Below are positions 1 to 8,667 of a stretch of 64,000 nt of DNA, piece after piece (positions within the stretch are counted from its first letter, which is position 1; each line of letters opens with the position of its first letter). The DNA comes from Rhizobium chutanense (GTDB lineage: Bacteria; Pseudomonadota; Alphaproteobacteria; Rhizobiales; Rhizobiaceae): positions 1-64,000 of the forward strand of contig NZ_NWSV01000016.1 of assembly GCF_002531935.1 (NCBI RefSeq). Reading direction: 5' to 3'. The notes under the pieces were generated by a model, which was not told where the DNA came from, searched no databases, and worked only from the letters and a program-made list of their open reading frames with translations. A program made the position numbers and the translations under genes.

Positions 1-27
1 AAAATCGACCTCAAAAGCCAGGAATGA

Positions 28-68
28 CTGTCAGGCATGTCTCCGAACATCTGTCAGGTATGTATCCG
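28..68. repeat. Short imperfect direct repeat at window start
   Basis: Two 18-base copies, at 28-45 and 51-68, share CTGTCAGG-ATGT-TCCG and differ at two positions. No gene is visible between position 1 and the end of the dipeptidase gene at 178. The pair could be the end of a mobile element lying left of the window, but nothing here proves that. Confidence 0.4.
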
Positions 69-177
69 GGCTTTACATCAAGCCCTGGGATGACGGAGGA
101 GAGGTGGTGCCCGGGCGATATCGGCTTAGAATCGGCGATGGAGCTGCGGCAAAAGCGGCGCCTCACGAGCTTCACGC

Positions 178-1236
178 TCACGGCCCACTCTTCCAGGTAA
201 GCCCAAACACGCGCAGCCAGTTGTCGAAAGCGAATTTCGCCAGGCTCTCTCTGTCGAAGCCGCTATGGCGCATCGCTTCGAACAGATGCGGCAAGCCGCT
301 GGCGTCCTTGATGGCGCGCGGGATCACCGCGCCGTCGAAATCCGATCCCAGCGCCACCCTGTCTTCGCCGACGCGGTTGACGAGATAGTCGATATGGCGG
401 GCGACGGCCTCGAGCGGGGTGTCGTCGTTCAGGTGGCCATCGGCTCGGATGTCGTTGACCGACAGGTTGAAGCCAATCACGCCGTCGCTATCGCGGATAG
501 CGTCGAGCTGCCTGTCGGTGAGATTGCGGGTCGACGGGCAGATGGCGTGGGCGCAGGCATGGGTGACGACGAGAGGGGCGTGGCTCAATGCCGCCACATC
601 CCAGAATCCCTTTTCGTTCAGATGCGAGAGATCGATCATGATGCCGAGCCGATTGCAGGTCCTGACCAGCTCCTTGCCGATCTCGGTCAGACCGGGACCG
701 GTATCCGGCGACCTGGGATAGGCGAAGGGAACACCGGAGCCGAATATATTCGGGCGGCTCCAGACCGGTCCCAGCGAGCGCAGGCCCGCCGCATGCAGCC
801 GATGGAGATAGTCGAATTCGCCATCCACCGCTTCGGCGCCTTCCATATGCAGCACGACGGCAAAGGCGCCTTCGGCTCTGGCGGCCGCGATCTCATCGAC
901 ATCAACCGCCAGGCGCATCCGGCCGCCGGAGCGGCGGATCAAGGTCTCGAGCGCCAGACGCTGGGCATCGATCTTCCGGCGGGCATAGGCCGGATCGATG
1001 GTCTCGGCATAGATCACCTCATAGCCGTTCTCGGTGATGATCAGATCGTTTTCCGGCTGGCGCTCGGGGCCCGCATGCAGCGCAAACAACCCGCCGGCCA
1101 TGCCGCCCTCGCGCGCCCTCGGCAGATCGAGATGGCCGCTTTCCGAGCGGGCGAGAAAATCCCGGCCGGAGGATGTGTACTCCGCGATGAATTGAACCGC
1201 GTCATTGTGCCCGTCGAAGACATCGATGTCGGCCAT
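178..1236 (-). CDS. Membrane-dipeptidase-like metalloprotease (peptidase M19)
   Basis: This 352-residue protein matches the M19 (renal dipeptidase) family, zinc enzymes of the amidohydrolase fold that cleave dipeptides. Visible metal-site motifs are DGHND near residue 10, a Glu in VVLHMEGAEA near 130, the DLSHLNEKGF segment near 200, VVTHACAHAI near 225, and LGSDFDGA near 300. Length is normal for a bacterial M19 protein. There is no signal peptide, so a cytoplasmic location is likely. The ATG at 1236 begins directly with the conserved DVFDGHND region. It is separated from the next leftward gene by a palindromic repeat, so it is probably its own transcription unit. Physiological substrate is not evident. 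Confidence 0.88.
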   Translation of the reverse strand: MADIDVFDGHNDAVQFIAEYTSSGRDFLARSESGHLDLPRAREGGMAGGLFALHAGPERQPENDLIITENGYEVIYAETIDPAYARRKIDAQRLALETLIRRSGGRMRLAVDVDEIAAARAEGAFAVVLHMEGAEAVDGEFDYLHRLHAAGLRSLGPVWSRPNIFGSGVPFAYPRSPDTGPGLTEIGKELVRTCNRLGIMIDLSHLNEKGFWDVAALSHAPLVVTHACAHAICPSTRNLTDRQLDAIRDSDGVIGFNLSVNDIRADGHLNDDTPLEAVARHIDYLVNRVGEDRVALGSDFDGAVIPRAIKDASGLPHLFEAMRHSGFDRESLAKFAFDNWLRVFGLTWKSGP

Positions 1237-1270
1237 GTCGGTTTTCTCCGGGAATTATCACCGCGGGAGA

Positions 1271-1431
1271 AGACCCCTCCCCAACCCCTCCCCACAAGGG
1301 GGAGGGGCTAAGCTGTGGCACCCGCCTCACAAACAGATAGACCAGCCGCACAGTCGACGTTCAATAGGGCGCACGACGAGAGCCGCATGTTAAGCCCCTC
1401 CCCCTTGTGGGGAGGGGTTGGGGCGGGGTCT
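1271..1431. repeat. Palindromic intergenic element A, copy 1
   Basis: A left arm (1271-1311, starting AGACCCCTCCCCAACCCC) and a right arm (1390-1431) are inverted copies, so the 161-base unit can fold on itself. The same arms recur at 24127-24270 and 28182-28339 with unrelated middle sequence. It fills the gap between two leftward genes. Such repeats are typical of rhizobial intergenic DNA; function is unknown. Confidence 0.8.
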
Positions 1432-1452
1432 TGCAACGCGCCGGCAACAAGC

Positions 1453-4400
1453 CTACGCCGCCTCCTCCTGCACCGCACCCTCCGCCAGCTTGCGCGCCGC
1501 GACGAAATCGACCTTGCCGGAGCCCAGCACCGGCACCTTGCCGATGGTGACCTCGGCCGGGACCATCATGTCCATCGCGCCCTTGGATTTGGCGAAGGCG
1601 AGGAATTCGGCGCGGGTGGCTGTCGGGGCGTCGGTCAGGAGCACCAGGCGCTCGCCCTTCTTGGGGTCGGGCAGCGAGGAGACGACCGAGAGGGCGCCCG
1701 GCCAGAGTTCGGCGGCGAGCGCCTCGATCGCCGCCAGCGACACCATCTCGCCGCCGATCTTGGCGAAGCGCTTGGCGCGGCCGCGGATCTTGACGAAGCC
1801 GTCCTCGTCGATGGTGACGATGTCGCCGGTGTCGTGCCAGCCATCGGCGAGCGGTTCGAGCACGCCGGGCTTTTCGGCGCGGAGGTAACCGGCCATGACA
1901 TTGGCGCCGCGCACATGCAGGCGGCCGCCCTCGTCGATGCCGGGCACCGGCTCGAGCTTCCATTCCATGCCCGGCAGGATTTTGCCGACGGTGCCGGAGC
2001 GGTTGTACATCGGCGTGTTGATCGAAATCACCGGCGCCGTCTCGGTGACGCCGTAACCTTCGAGGATGCGCAGGCCGAATTTTTCCATATAGGTGTGGCG
2101 GGTTGCGGCCTTCACCGGCTCGGCGCCGGCGAAGATATAGCGGATCGAGCGGAAATCATAAGGGTGCGCCGTCCTGGCATAACCGTTGAGGAAGGTGTCG
2201 GTGCCGAAAATGATCGTGGCGTTGGAGACATAGATCAGCTCCGGCACGATGCGGTAATGCAGCGGCGAGGGATAGAAATAGACCGGCACGCCCGAGATCA
2301 GCGGCAGCACGGTGCCGGCCGTCAGCCCGAAGGAATGGAAAACCGGCAGGATGTTGAACACCTTGTCGCCGCTGTGGAAATCGATGCGGGCGGCGGCCTG
2401 GGCGGCGTTCGACAGCACGTTGCGGTGGGTCAGCACCACGCCCTTCGGCGTGCCTTCCGAGCCCGAGGTGAAGAGGATGACGGCCGGATCGTCGGCCTGG
2501 CGTTTGACGAGCGGCCGCGCCTTGCGCAGAAGCCCGAGGAGCTTGTCCTTGAAGCCGATTTCGGCTCTGAGATCATCGAGCCAGACGATCGTCAGCTGCT
2601 TTTCCAGCTCCTCGATCACAGGGCCGAGCTTGGCCTGGGTGACGAAGGCGCGCGAGGTCAGGACATGTTTCACCTCCGCCGCCTTGCAGGCAGAGAGGAT
2701 ATTGGCAGCACCCGCGGTGAAGTTCAGCATCGCCGGCACCTTGCCGGCGCTCATGACGCCGAGAATGGTGGCGGCGGCGCCATTGGCATTCGGCAGCATG
2801 ACGCCGAGGTTCGGCTCGGGGAAACGGGCGCGGAACTTGGCGCCGAGCACGGCGGCCCCGGTCAAGAGCTTGCCGTAGGTCAGCCGGCCGGTGACCGGGT
2901 CTTCGACGGCGGGCTTTTTCATGCCGAATTCGTGGCCGGCCTGGATGACGCGCTCGAGCACGGTCGACGAGGTATCGGCGGTGCGGAACAACAGGTTCGA
3001 CATCACCTGGTAGAGCGCGGCACCCGCCGCCGTGCGGCGCTTGCGGCCTTTCAGCTCGCCCGGCACTTCGAGCTTCACCGGCTCGAGAATGGTGACCTTG
3101 ACCTTGGGAAACAGCCGGCGGCGGATCTTGCCGTTGTCGAGATAGGAGAAATAGGTCTTCTCCAGCCCGTCGATCTTGACCGGCACCACCATCGAGCCGG
3201 TCTTGTCGGCGACCATGGCGGCACCATCATAGACCTTCATCAGCGTGCCTGTGACGGTCAGGCGGCCTTCGGGGAAGATGCCGATCGGGTTGCCGTCCTG
3301 CGCCACCTTGATCAGTGAGCGCGTCGCCATCGGCTTTGTGGGGTCGAGAGGCAGGAACTTGCACATTTTCAGGAAGGGGCGCACCCACCAGGCCTGGGCG
3401 ATCTTGTAATCGACGGCAAAGACCGGCTCCTCCTCGGTGATGGCGAGCGCGAGCGCGCCGTCGAGCAGGCTGACGTGGTTCAGCGCAATGATCGGCGCCG
3501 GGCCGGCCTTCTTGATGTTCTCCAGCCCCTCGACTTCGAGCCGCATGAAGGCGCGGAACAGGATGGAGATGAAGTCGCGGAAGGCATTGGTCGGCAGCAT
3601 CTTCAGCATCAGCCAGGCGACCGCGAAATTGACGATGCCGAGGCCGATCAGGATCTGAGGGATGGAGGCGCCGAACGCCTGGATGACGGCGACGAGGCCG
3701 AGACCGACGGTGATGAACAGCGCCGAGAGCACGTTGGCCGCACCGATGACGCGGGCGCGGCGATCCTCATGCGCCCAGCTCTGCAGGCCGGCAAAGGTCG
3801 GCACGGCGATGAAGGCGCCCGAGATCGCCAGGCCGGCGAGATCGATGGCGACGCGGATGGTATTTTGCCCGGCGAAGAAATCGAGGATCGTCGTCGCATG
3901 GGACGTGGATTGCAGACCCCAGAGGTTCCAGGCGAGATCGAGGCTGAAGAGGCCGAGCAGCGCGGTGCCGACCGGGGCCGGCAAGAGCACGATGCGGCCG
4001 GACGACATCCAGGCGGCGATGCCCGAGCCCACGGCGACGGCAATGGCAAAGACGGTGAGATAGGCGGGCACGACGAGCTCGGAGCCGCCGAGCAGCTCGG
4101 TCACCATGGTCGGCAGGATGGAGAGAATGAAGGCGCCGACCAGCCAGAACCAGCAGTTCATCAGCGCCGAGCGCCACAGCCGCTTATCCCTATGGATTTC
4201 CATGACCAGCGTGTAGCTGGAACGGATGACGTTGCGGTCGATCTCAAGATCCGGCGCCTTGGAGCCGGTCGCCGGGATCATCCGGGCCGACAGCCAGCAG
4301 AGCACCGACAGCCCCATCATCATCGAGCCGAAGAGGACGACATTGTCGCCGCTGGAAAAAGCCAGCGCAGCGATGATCGTGCCGCCGAGAATGGCGATGA

Positions 4401-4845
4401 AGGTGCCGCCCTCGATCCAGGCATTGGCCTTCGGCAGGTCGCGGCGTTCGAGATGATCGGGCAGGATGCCGTATTTGATCGGCCCGAACAGCGCCGAGAC
4501 GATGCCGAAGCCGAAGAGGGCCGCCATCAGCACAAAGATCGAGGAGAAGGCGAGACCGATCACCGCAAGGGCGGCGACCGCGATCTCGCAGCGTTTCAGC
4601 AGTTCTGCCACCTTGGCCTTGTCGTGCTTGTCGGCGATTTCGCCGCCGAGTGCGGACAGCAGCAGGAAGGGCACGATGAGGATGACGCCGGCGAGCGTCA
4701 CCAGGGCCGCGCCCTCGCTTGCCGACATCTTGTAGAGGATGAGGAAGACGAGCGTATTCTTCAGGAAATTGTCGTTGAAGGCGGTCAGGAACTGCGTCCA
4801 GAACAGCGGCGCGAATTTCCTCGATGTCATCAGCTTGTGTTGCAC
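1453..4845 (-). CDS. Fused MFS transporter / 1-acyltransferase / acyl-ACP (acyl-CoA) synthetase, LplT-Aas type
   Basis: This 1130-residue protein has three parts. Residues 1 to about 410 are a multi-spanning MFS transporter. Residues about 430-620 are a PlsC-type glycerophospholipid acyltransferase with NHVSLLD near 455 and FPEGR near 525. Residues about 640-1130 are an AMP-forming acyl ligase with SGSEGTPKG near 795, GYGVTETAP and a TGD motif near 1005. In E. coli the same functions are split between LplT, which flips lysophospholipid inward, and Aas, which reacylates it; here they are one chain in the inner membrane. The inferred role is lysophospholipid salvage. It follows the pspA and yiaA/B-like genes in the same direction, suggesting a membrane-maintenance operon, although a 92-base gap with a strong inverted repeat separates it from them. 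Confidence 0.87.
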   Translation of the reverse strand: MQHKLMTSRKFAPLFWTQFLTAFNDNFLKNTLVFLILYKMSASEGAALVTLAGVILIVPFLLLSALGGEIADKHDKAKVAELLKRCEIAVAALAVIGLAFSSIFVLMAALFGFGIVSALFGPIKYGILPDHLERRDLPKANAWIEGGTFIAILGGTIIAALAFSSGDNVVLFGSMMMGLSVLCWLSARMIPATGSKAPDLEIDRNVIRSSYTLVMEIHRDKRLWRSALMNCWFWLVGAFILSILPTMVTELLGGSELVVPAYLTVFAIAVAVGSGIAAWMSSGRIVLLPAPVGTALLGLFSLDLAWNLWGLQSTSHATTILDFFAGQNTIRVAIDLAGLAISGAFIAVPTFAGLQSWAHEDRRARVIGAANVLSALFITVGLGLVAVIQAFGASIPQILIGLGIVNFAVAWLMLKMLPTNAFRDFISILFRAFMRLEVEGLENIKKAGPAPIIALNHVSLLDGALALAITEEEPVFAVDYKIAQAWWVRPFLKMCKFLPLDPTKPMATRSLIKVAQDGNPIGIFPEGRLTVTGTLMKVYDGAAMVADKTGSMVVPVKIDGLEKTYFSYLDNGKIRRRLFPKVKVTILEPVKLEVPGELKGRKRRTAAGAALYQVMSNLLFRTADTSSTVLERVIQAGHEFGMKKPAVEDPVTGRLTYGKLLTGAAVLGAKFRARFPEPNLGVMLPNANGAAATILGVMSAGKVPAMLNFTAGAANILSACKAAEVKHVLTSRAFVTQAKLGPVIEELEKQLTIVWLDDLRAEIGFKDKLLGLLRKARPLVKRQADDPAVILFTSGSEGTPKGVVLTHRNVLSNAAQAAARIDFHSGDKVFNILPVFHSFGLTAGTVLPLISGVPVYFYPSPLHYRIVPELIYVSNATIIFGTDTFLNGYARTAHPYDFRSIRYIFAGAEPVKAATRHTYMEKFGLRILEGYGVTETAPVISINTPMYNRSGTVGKILPGMEWKLEPVPGIDEGGRLHVRGANVMAGYLRAEKPGVLEPLADGWHDTGDIVTIDEDGFVKIRGRAKRFAKIGGEMVSLAAIEALAAELWPGALSVVSSLPDPKKGERLVLLTDAPTATRAEFLAFAKSKGAMDMMVPAEVTIGKVPVLGSGKVDFVAARKLAEGAVQEEAA

Positions 4846-4879
4846 GGCGGGACCCTCTTTCGATTGGCAGAGAAGGCCA

Positions 4880-4919
4880 CAGAGTTGTTACGCAAAAGTT
4901 GAATGCGATAACAACTCTG
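4880..4919. promoter_or_regulatory. Long inverted repeat upstream of the fused acyltransferase gene
   Basis: CAGAGTTGTTA at 4880-4890 and TAACAACTCTG at 4909-4919 form a perfect 11-base inverted repeat, with a further CGC/GCG pairing inside. No T-run follows on the minus strand, so a simple terminator is unlikely. It lies 35 bases upstream of the 4845 start codon and could be an operator or an RNA processing hairpin. Confidence 0.5.
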
Positions 4920-4937
4920 CGATGTGGTTAAGGAAGA

Positions 4938-5219
4938 TCAATCTTCATCGCTACGATTGAATTTGACCAGCAGCTTTTCGGTGCGGGCATCCTCGACCTT
5001 GCGGATCAGCTTCTCGGACTCGGCATTGTCGCGCAGCGTCTTGGTGATGTTCACCGTCGTCTGCACCAGCATCAATATGCCCATGGCGAGATAGCCTTTG
5101 CCCCAGAGATCGAGCGGCATCATGTAGAGGCCGAGCGCCAGCATGAAGGCGGCCGAGCCGAAGGAGATATAGGAGAAGCTGACCCAGCTGGCGGAATGTT
5201 TCTGGAAACTGTCGTTCAT
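4938..5219 (-). CDS. YiaA/YiaB-type small inner membrane protein
   Basis: A 93-residue protein with two hydrophobic helices (about residues 12-33 and 40-58) carrying the SWVSFSYISFG and KGYLAMGILMLVQ segments typical of the YiaA/B two-helix domain. It ends in a charged cytoplasmic tail. It sits 49 bases downstream of the pspA-like gene on the same strand, so co-transcription and a role in membrane homeostasis are reasonable inferences. The family has no established biochemical activity. The start at 5219 is an ATG giving a complete two-helix domain. Confidence 0.85.
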   Translation of the reverse strand: MNDSFQKHSASWVSFSYISFGSAAFMLALGLYMMPLDLWGKGYLAMGILMLVQTTVNITKTLRDNAESEKLIRKVEDARTEKLLVKFNRSDED

Positions 5220-5268
5220 TGTCTTAATCCTTGATGTTCGATGGATCGGGATGGGGACTGGATGCGGT

Positions 5269-5955
5269 TCAGGCGGCCGGGCTGACCCGGCTCTTCAGCC
5301 GGGCAAGCACATCATCGGCCGAGCTGTGCAGCGGCGGGCCGAAGCCGGCATTGGCAAGCTTCTCGATGATGCCGGCCGGGCGGATCGCGCCTTCCATCTC
5401 CTTCAGCGCGGCTGATGTCAGCTCGTTCTGGCTCTGGCGCAGGCGAAGACGGGCGAGCGTCTCCTCGGCATCGTCGAGCGTGGCAAAGCCGGGGCCGGCG
5501 ACTGATACATCGAGCTTCTGCGCCTCTTCGGTAGCGCGGGCCAGCCGCTCGCCGCGCTGCAGCGCCTGCAGCCGGGCTTCGGAGGCGCGCACGATTGATT
5601 TCAGCTTGTCGATCGCCACCGCGAACTGGGCCTGCGCCTGCTCCGACGCATCGCGCTCGGCTTCGAGAAAGGCGATCGCCTCGGCCGCTTCACGGGCGAG
5701 CGCCTCATTGCCCTTGGCAAGGGCTGCGGTGGCGCGGCTTTCGAGATCGGCGATGCGGGCGAGGATCGTCGCGTGCTGGCCCTTCTCCTGTTCGTTCTGG
5801 GCGATGGCGACCGCCACACTGCGCCGCGCCGACTGGATCGCCTGCGCCGCATCGCGGATCTGCTGGGCAAGCAGCGGCACGGCGTTGCGATCGGCAAAGG
5901 CCTGTTCGGCATCATGCGCCCTGCCCCGCAATAAAATGGAAATCAGTTTGAACAT
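5269..5955 (-). CDS. pspA: Phage-shock-protein A family (PspA/IM30) membrane stress protein
   Basis: A 228-residue, almost entirely helical protein starting MFKLISILLRGRAHDAEQAF, with long charged coiled-coil segments and no transmembrane helix. This matches the PspA/IM30 (ESCRT-III-like) family, peripheral inner-membrane proteins that stabilise damaged membrane. Length is typical. No pspB, pspC or pspF partner is visible; instead the gene is divergent from a TetR regulator, and three TGAAC-N3-GTTCA palindromes lie in the shared promoter region. It heads a leftward set with a YiaA/B-like protein and the fused acyltransferase, pointing to envelope maintenance under TetR rather than sigma-54 control. 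The regulatory link is inference. Confidence 0.83.
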   Translation of the reverse strand: MFKLISILLRGRAHDAEQAFADRNAVPLLAQQIRDAAQAIQSARRSVAVAIAQNEQEKGQHATILARIADLESRATAALAKGNEALAREAAEAIAFLEAERDASEQAQAQFAVAIDKLKSIVRASEARLQALQRGERLARATEEAQKLDVSVAGPGFATLDDAEETLARLRLRQSQNELTSAALKEMEGAIRPAGIIEKLANAGFGPPLHSSADDVLARLKSRVSPAA

Positions 5956-5972
5956 TTCCTTCCTCCGGTTTA

Positions 5973-6044
5973 TGAACGTTGTTCACGGGATGAGTTATGA
6001 CAGAATCGTGAACGGTGTTCAAGAATAATTTTGAACGATGTTCA
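5973..6044. promoter_or_regulatory. Triple TetR-type operator, TGAAC-N3-GTTCA
   Basis: Three perfect palindromes with the arms TGAAC and GTTCA lie at 5973-5985 (spacer GTT), 6009-6021 (GGT) and 6032-6044 (GAT). They occupy the gap between the divergent pspA-like start (5955) and the TetR start (6067). Arm conservation with variable spacers is what an operator shows. The likely reading is that the neighbouring TetR protein binds them and controls both directions. Confidence 0.78.
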
Positions 6045-6066
6045 AAAATTCGGAAGGGAATGGTTA

Positions 6067-6681
6067 ATGGCCGGTCGACGGGAAGAAAAACGTGAGGATC
6101 TGAAGGCCCGGCTGATCGAGGCGGCGCGCGAGCGCATCGCCCGCGACGGGCTCTCCAACCTCAGAGCCCGCGACATCACCCAGGATGCCGGCTGCGCGCT
6201 CGGCGGCCTCTATACCGTCTTCTCGGACCTCGCCGAGCTCACCATCCACGTCAATTCCGCCACGCTGAAGGCGCTGGAGGCGCGCCTGACACTTGATGAG
6301 GCCAAGGAGAAAAGCCCGACCGATCGGCTGCGCAACCTCGCCCAGGGCTACCTCGCCTTCGCCGTCGAACACCGCAATCTCTGGAAGGCGCTGTTCGAGC
6401 ACGCGCCCCCGGACACCAGCCCGACGCCGCAATGGCACCTCGACGAACACCTCTTCCTGATGGACGTGATCGCCGAGCCGCTGGCCGAACTGCAGCCCGA
6501 CATGCCCCCCGAAGACCGCGCCATCCGCGCCCGCACCCTGTTCGGGGCGGTGCATGGGGTGGTGAGCATCAGCCTCGAAGGCCGCTTCGTCGGCCTGCCG
6601 CTGGAGCGGCTGGCGCTGGAGGTGGATGAGCTGGTGCAGACGATTGCGGCGGGGGCGGAAAGGCGGCGGCAGGGGATGTGA
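6067..6681 (+). CDS. TetR/AcrR-family transcriptional regulator
   Basis: A 204-residue protein with an N-terminal TetR DNA-binding domain: LIEAARERIARDGLSNLRA followed by RDITQDAGCALGGLYTVFSD, where the recognition helix is expected. The C-terminal half is a typical helical ligand domain with a TetR_C-like region (FAVEHRNLWKALFEH). The ATG at 6067 was chosen because GGAAGGGA precedes it by 8 bases; an upstream TTG at 6031 would place the start inside the third operator. It is divergent from the pspA-like gene. Ligand unknown; a membrane-stress or lipid-related signal would fit the neighbours but is inference. Confidence 0.87.
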   Translation: MAGRREEKREDLKARLIEAARERIARDGLSNLRARDITQDAGCALGGLYTVFSDLAELTIHVNSATLKALEARLTLDEAKEKSPTDRLRNLAQGYLAFAVEHRNLWKALFEHAPPDTSPTPQWHLDEHLFLMDVIAEPLAELQPDMPPEDRAIRARTLFGAVHGVVSISLEGRFVGLPLERLALEVDELVQTIAAGAERRRQGM

Positions 6682-6764
6682 GGTGGTGTTGGGGTGGAGT
6701 GGCGAGGCTGGGGTGGCGCAGGCTGACGCCGCCGTTTTCGCCGAGCCCCACCCCACTCTCCGTC

Positions 6765-6787
6765 ATCCTCGGGCTTGACCCGAGGAT
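6765..6787. terminator. Hairpin downstream of the TetR gene
   Basis: ATCCTCGGG (6765-6773) and CCCGAGGAT (6779-6787) form a perfect 9-base stem with a 5-base loop. The motif is a widespread intergenic palindrome in alphaproteobacteria. No T-run follows, so terminator activity is uncertain. Confidence 0.45.
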
Positions 6788-6840
6788 CCACACCGGCCGA
6801 CGAACGCTGGCGTCAAGTCATTGAAACCACCTCGAAAAAT

Positions 6841-6980
6841 GCCCCTCATCCGCCTGCCGGCACCTTCTCCCCGCGCGCGGGGAGAAGGAGATATGCCGCG
6901 CCCTCTCCGTCTCTCTCTGACGTCTCGCTGGGCACGTCCCCTCGCCCCGTTTTTACGGGGAGAGGGTTAGGGTGAGGGGC
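6841..6980. repeat. RIME-like palindromic intergenic element, copy 1
   Basis: A 140-base unit bounded by GCCCCTCATCCG and GGGTGAGGGGC, with internal hairpins TCTCCCCGCGCGCGGGGAGA and CCCCGTTTTTACGGGG. An inverted copy of the same length is at 55553-55692. It resembles the Rhizobium intergenic mosaic elements (RIME). It occupies most of the gene-free stretch 6682-7121. Confidence 0.75.
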
Positions 6981-7121
6981 AAGCATCCGCACAACGGACA
7001 ACCCCAAAACGTTACTTCGTGAGATCACGCGCCGGGAACCCACACCCCAACTCCCGCATTGAGCCCCCAACCAAAACCTGCTTCACTCCCCCACCCCACG
7101 CCGCACGCGAAAGGAACCCCC

Positions 7122-7901
7122 ATGAGCCGCATCTTCATCACCGGTTCCACCGATGGACTCGGCCTCGCCGCCGCCCGCACCCTCATCCGCGAAGGCCACG
7201 AGGTCGTCCTCCACGCCCGCTCCCGCGAGCGCGCCGCGGCCATCGCCGAGACCTCCGCCGCCGCCCTCGGCCTCGTCATCGGCGATCTCGCCAGCGCCGC
7301 GGAAACCCGCTCGATCGCCGACCAGCTCAACGCCATCGGCCGCATGGACGCCATCATCCACAATGCCGGCATCTACCTCGAGAAGAGCCGCGGCGAAACG
7401 CCCGAAGGCCACGCCAAGACGCTGGCGGTCAACACGCTCGCCCCCTATCTCCTCACCGCCTGGATCACGCGACCCGACCGCCTGATCTATCTCAGCAGCG
7501 GCATGCACCACAGCGGCAGCAGCACGCTTGACGATATCGACTGGAAGAAGCGACCGTGGAACGCGAGCCAGGCCTATTCGGAAAGCAAGCTCTACATCGC
7601 CACCCTCGCCGCCGCCATCGCCCGCCATTGGCCCGACGTCCTCAGCAACGCCGTCGACCCCGGCTGGGTGCCGACAAAGATGGGCGGCGCCGGCGCGCCG
7701 GATGATCTGGAGATGGGGCATCTGACGCAGACATGGCTGGCGGCGAGCGAGGACGAAGCCGCGAAGGTGAGCGGCGGGTATTGGTATCATCGGCAGCAGC
7801 GGGAGGCGGCGGAGGTGGTGGTTGATGTTGGGTTTCAGGAGGCGCTGGTGGAGAAGCTGGCGGGGTTGACGGGGGTGCGGTTGTTCCCACAGGGTGGGTG
7901 A
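7122..7901 (+). CDS. Short-chain dehydrogenase/reductase (SDR)
   Basis: A 259-residue classical SDR. The N terminus has the nucleotide-binding motif ITGSTDGLG (residues about 5-13), followed by NAGIY near 85, a serine-containing YLSSGMHH segment and the catalytic YSESK (YxxxK). These indicate an NAD(P)H-dependent oxidoreductase in the cytoplasm; substrate unknown. The ATG at 7122, preceded by AAAGGAA, was chosen because the glycine-rich motif begins just after it. It stands alone between repeat-rich intergenic DNA and an unrelated small gene. Confidence 0.87.
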   Translation: MSRIFITGSTDGLGLAAARTLIREGHEVVLHARSRERAAAIAETSAAALGLVIGDLASAAETRSIADQLNAIGRMDAIIHNAGIYLEKSRGETPEGHAKTLAVNTLAPYLLTAWITRPDRLIYLSSGMHHSGSSTLDDIDWKKRPWNASQAYSESKLYIATLAAAIARHWPDVLSNAVDPGWVPTKMGGAGAPDDLEMGHLTQTWLAASEDEAAKVSGGYWYHRQQREAAEVVVDVGFQEALVEKLAGLTGVRLFPQGG

Positions 7902-8019
7902 GGCGCAAGTCGAGCGGATTATCAATTCTATCTGACGACTGGTCAGCCGCCTCATTGCACGCATGCGGCGGCGGGTAACAACGGGCTGAAATTTCCGGAT
8001 TTCGAAGAGGGGCTAAGGC

Positions 8020-8574
8020 ATGCAGAAAGATGATTGGAGGGATAGCGACGGCGAGAATGTCTTTGAAATGCTCGTTGCCAACGGTGGTCCAGGGTTCTGG
8101 GTACGTCGGATCACCTGGGGCGGAACCCTTGCGCGCATCGTTCGTGTGGGGATATTTACCAAACCCCCTCCTTACTTCGGCAATCCGCCGGTCCTCATGG
8201 ATGTCTTTGATCTTGATGGAGGTCTAAGGGAAGGTCTTGCGCTGCTTCCAGTTCCTGGCACCTACAAGACGTGGCGAAGAATTGAAGCGCCACTATGGGC
8301 GGAGCAGGCGAGATTGCGACCGCTCGATGATCCCGCAATCGACATAGCACTGGCGGCCCTCGATCGAAGACGTGGCAAAGAAGGGGGCAAAGCCGCGCGC
8401 GCAGATCCACCGCCGGAGGCGGCACGAGTTCTTCTTTTGGTCCCATACGCGCGCAAGGACGAAGCCAAGGGCATCGGGGCACGTTGGTCTCCGACGGACA
8501 AGAGCTGGTGGCTGCCGGCGGATGACAGTTCGGCACTTTCGAAGGCGCAGGCTCTCGGTTTTCTTGATGTTTAG
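8020..8574 (+). CDS. Unknown protein with C-terminal DUF5710-like domain
   Basis: A 184-residue protein. The last 50 residues (LLLVPYARKDEAKGIGARW followed by a KSWWLP segment) match the DUF5710 pattern, a small domain often found in plasmid and mobile-element proteins such as primases. The first 120 residues are not recognised. The gene lies beside a DUF4268 nuclease-like protein and a type I restriction system, so an accessory or defence setting is likely, but no function can be assigned. Confidence 0.6.
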   Translation: MQKDDWRDSDGENVFEMLVANGGPGFWVRRITWGGTLARIVRVGIFTKPPPYFGNPPVLMDVFDLDGGLREGLALLPVPGTYKTWRRIEAPLWAEQARLRPLDDPAIDIALAALDRRRGKEGGKAARADPPPEAARVLLLVPYARKDEAKGIGARWSPTDKSWWLPADDSSALSKAQALGFLDV

Positions 8575-8667
8575 TGTGTCGAGCTGAAGGCCGTTGAAGT
8601 CATGTTGAATGCCAATGTCTCTTCTGCAGTCACGTGACTGTGGCAGTGCCGCGTTTGTAGCGGTTGA

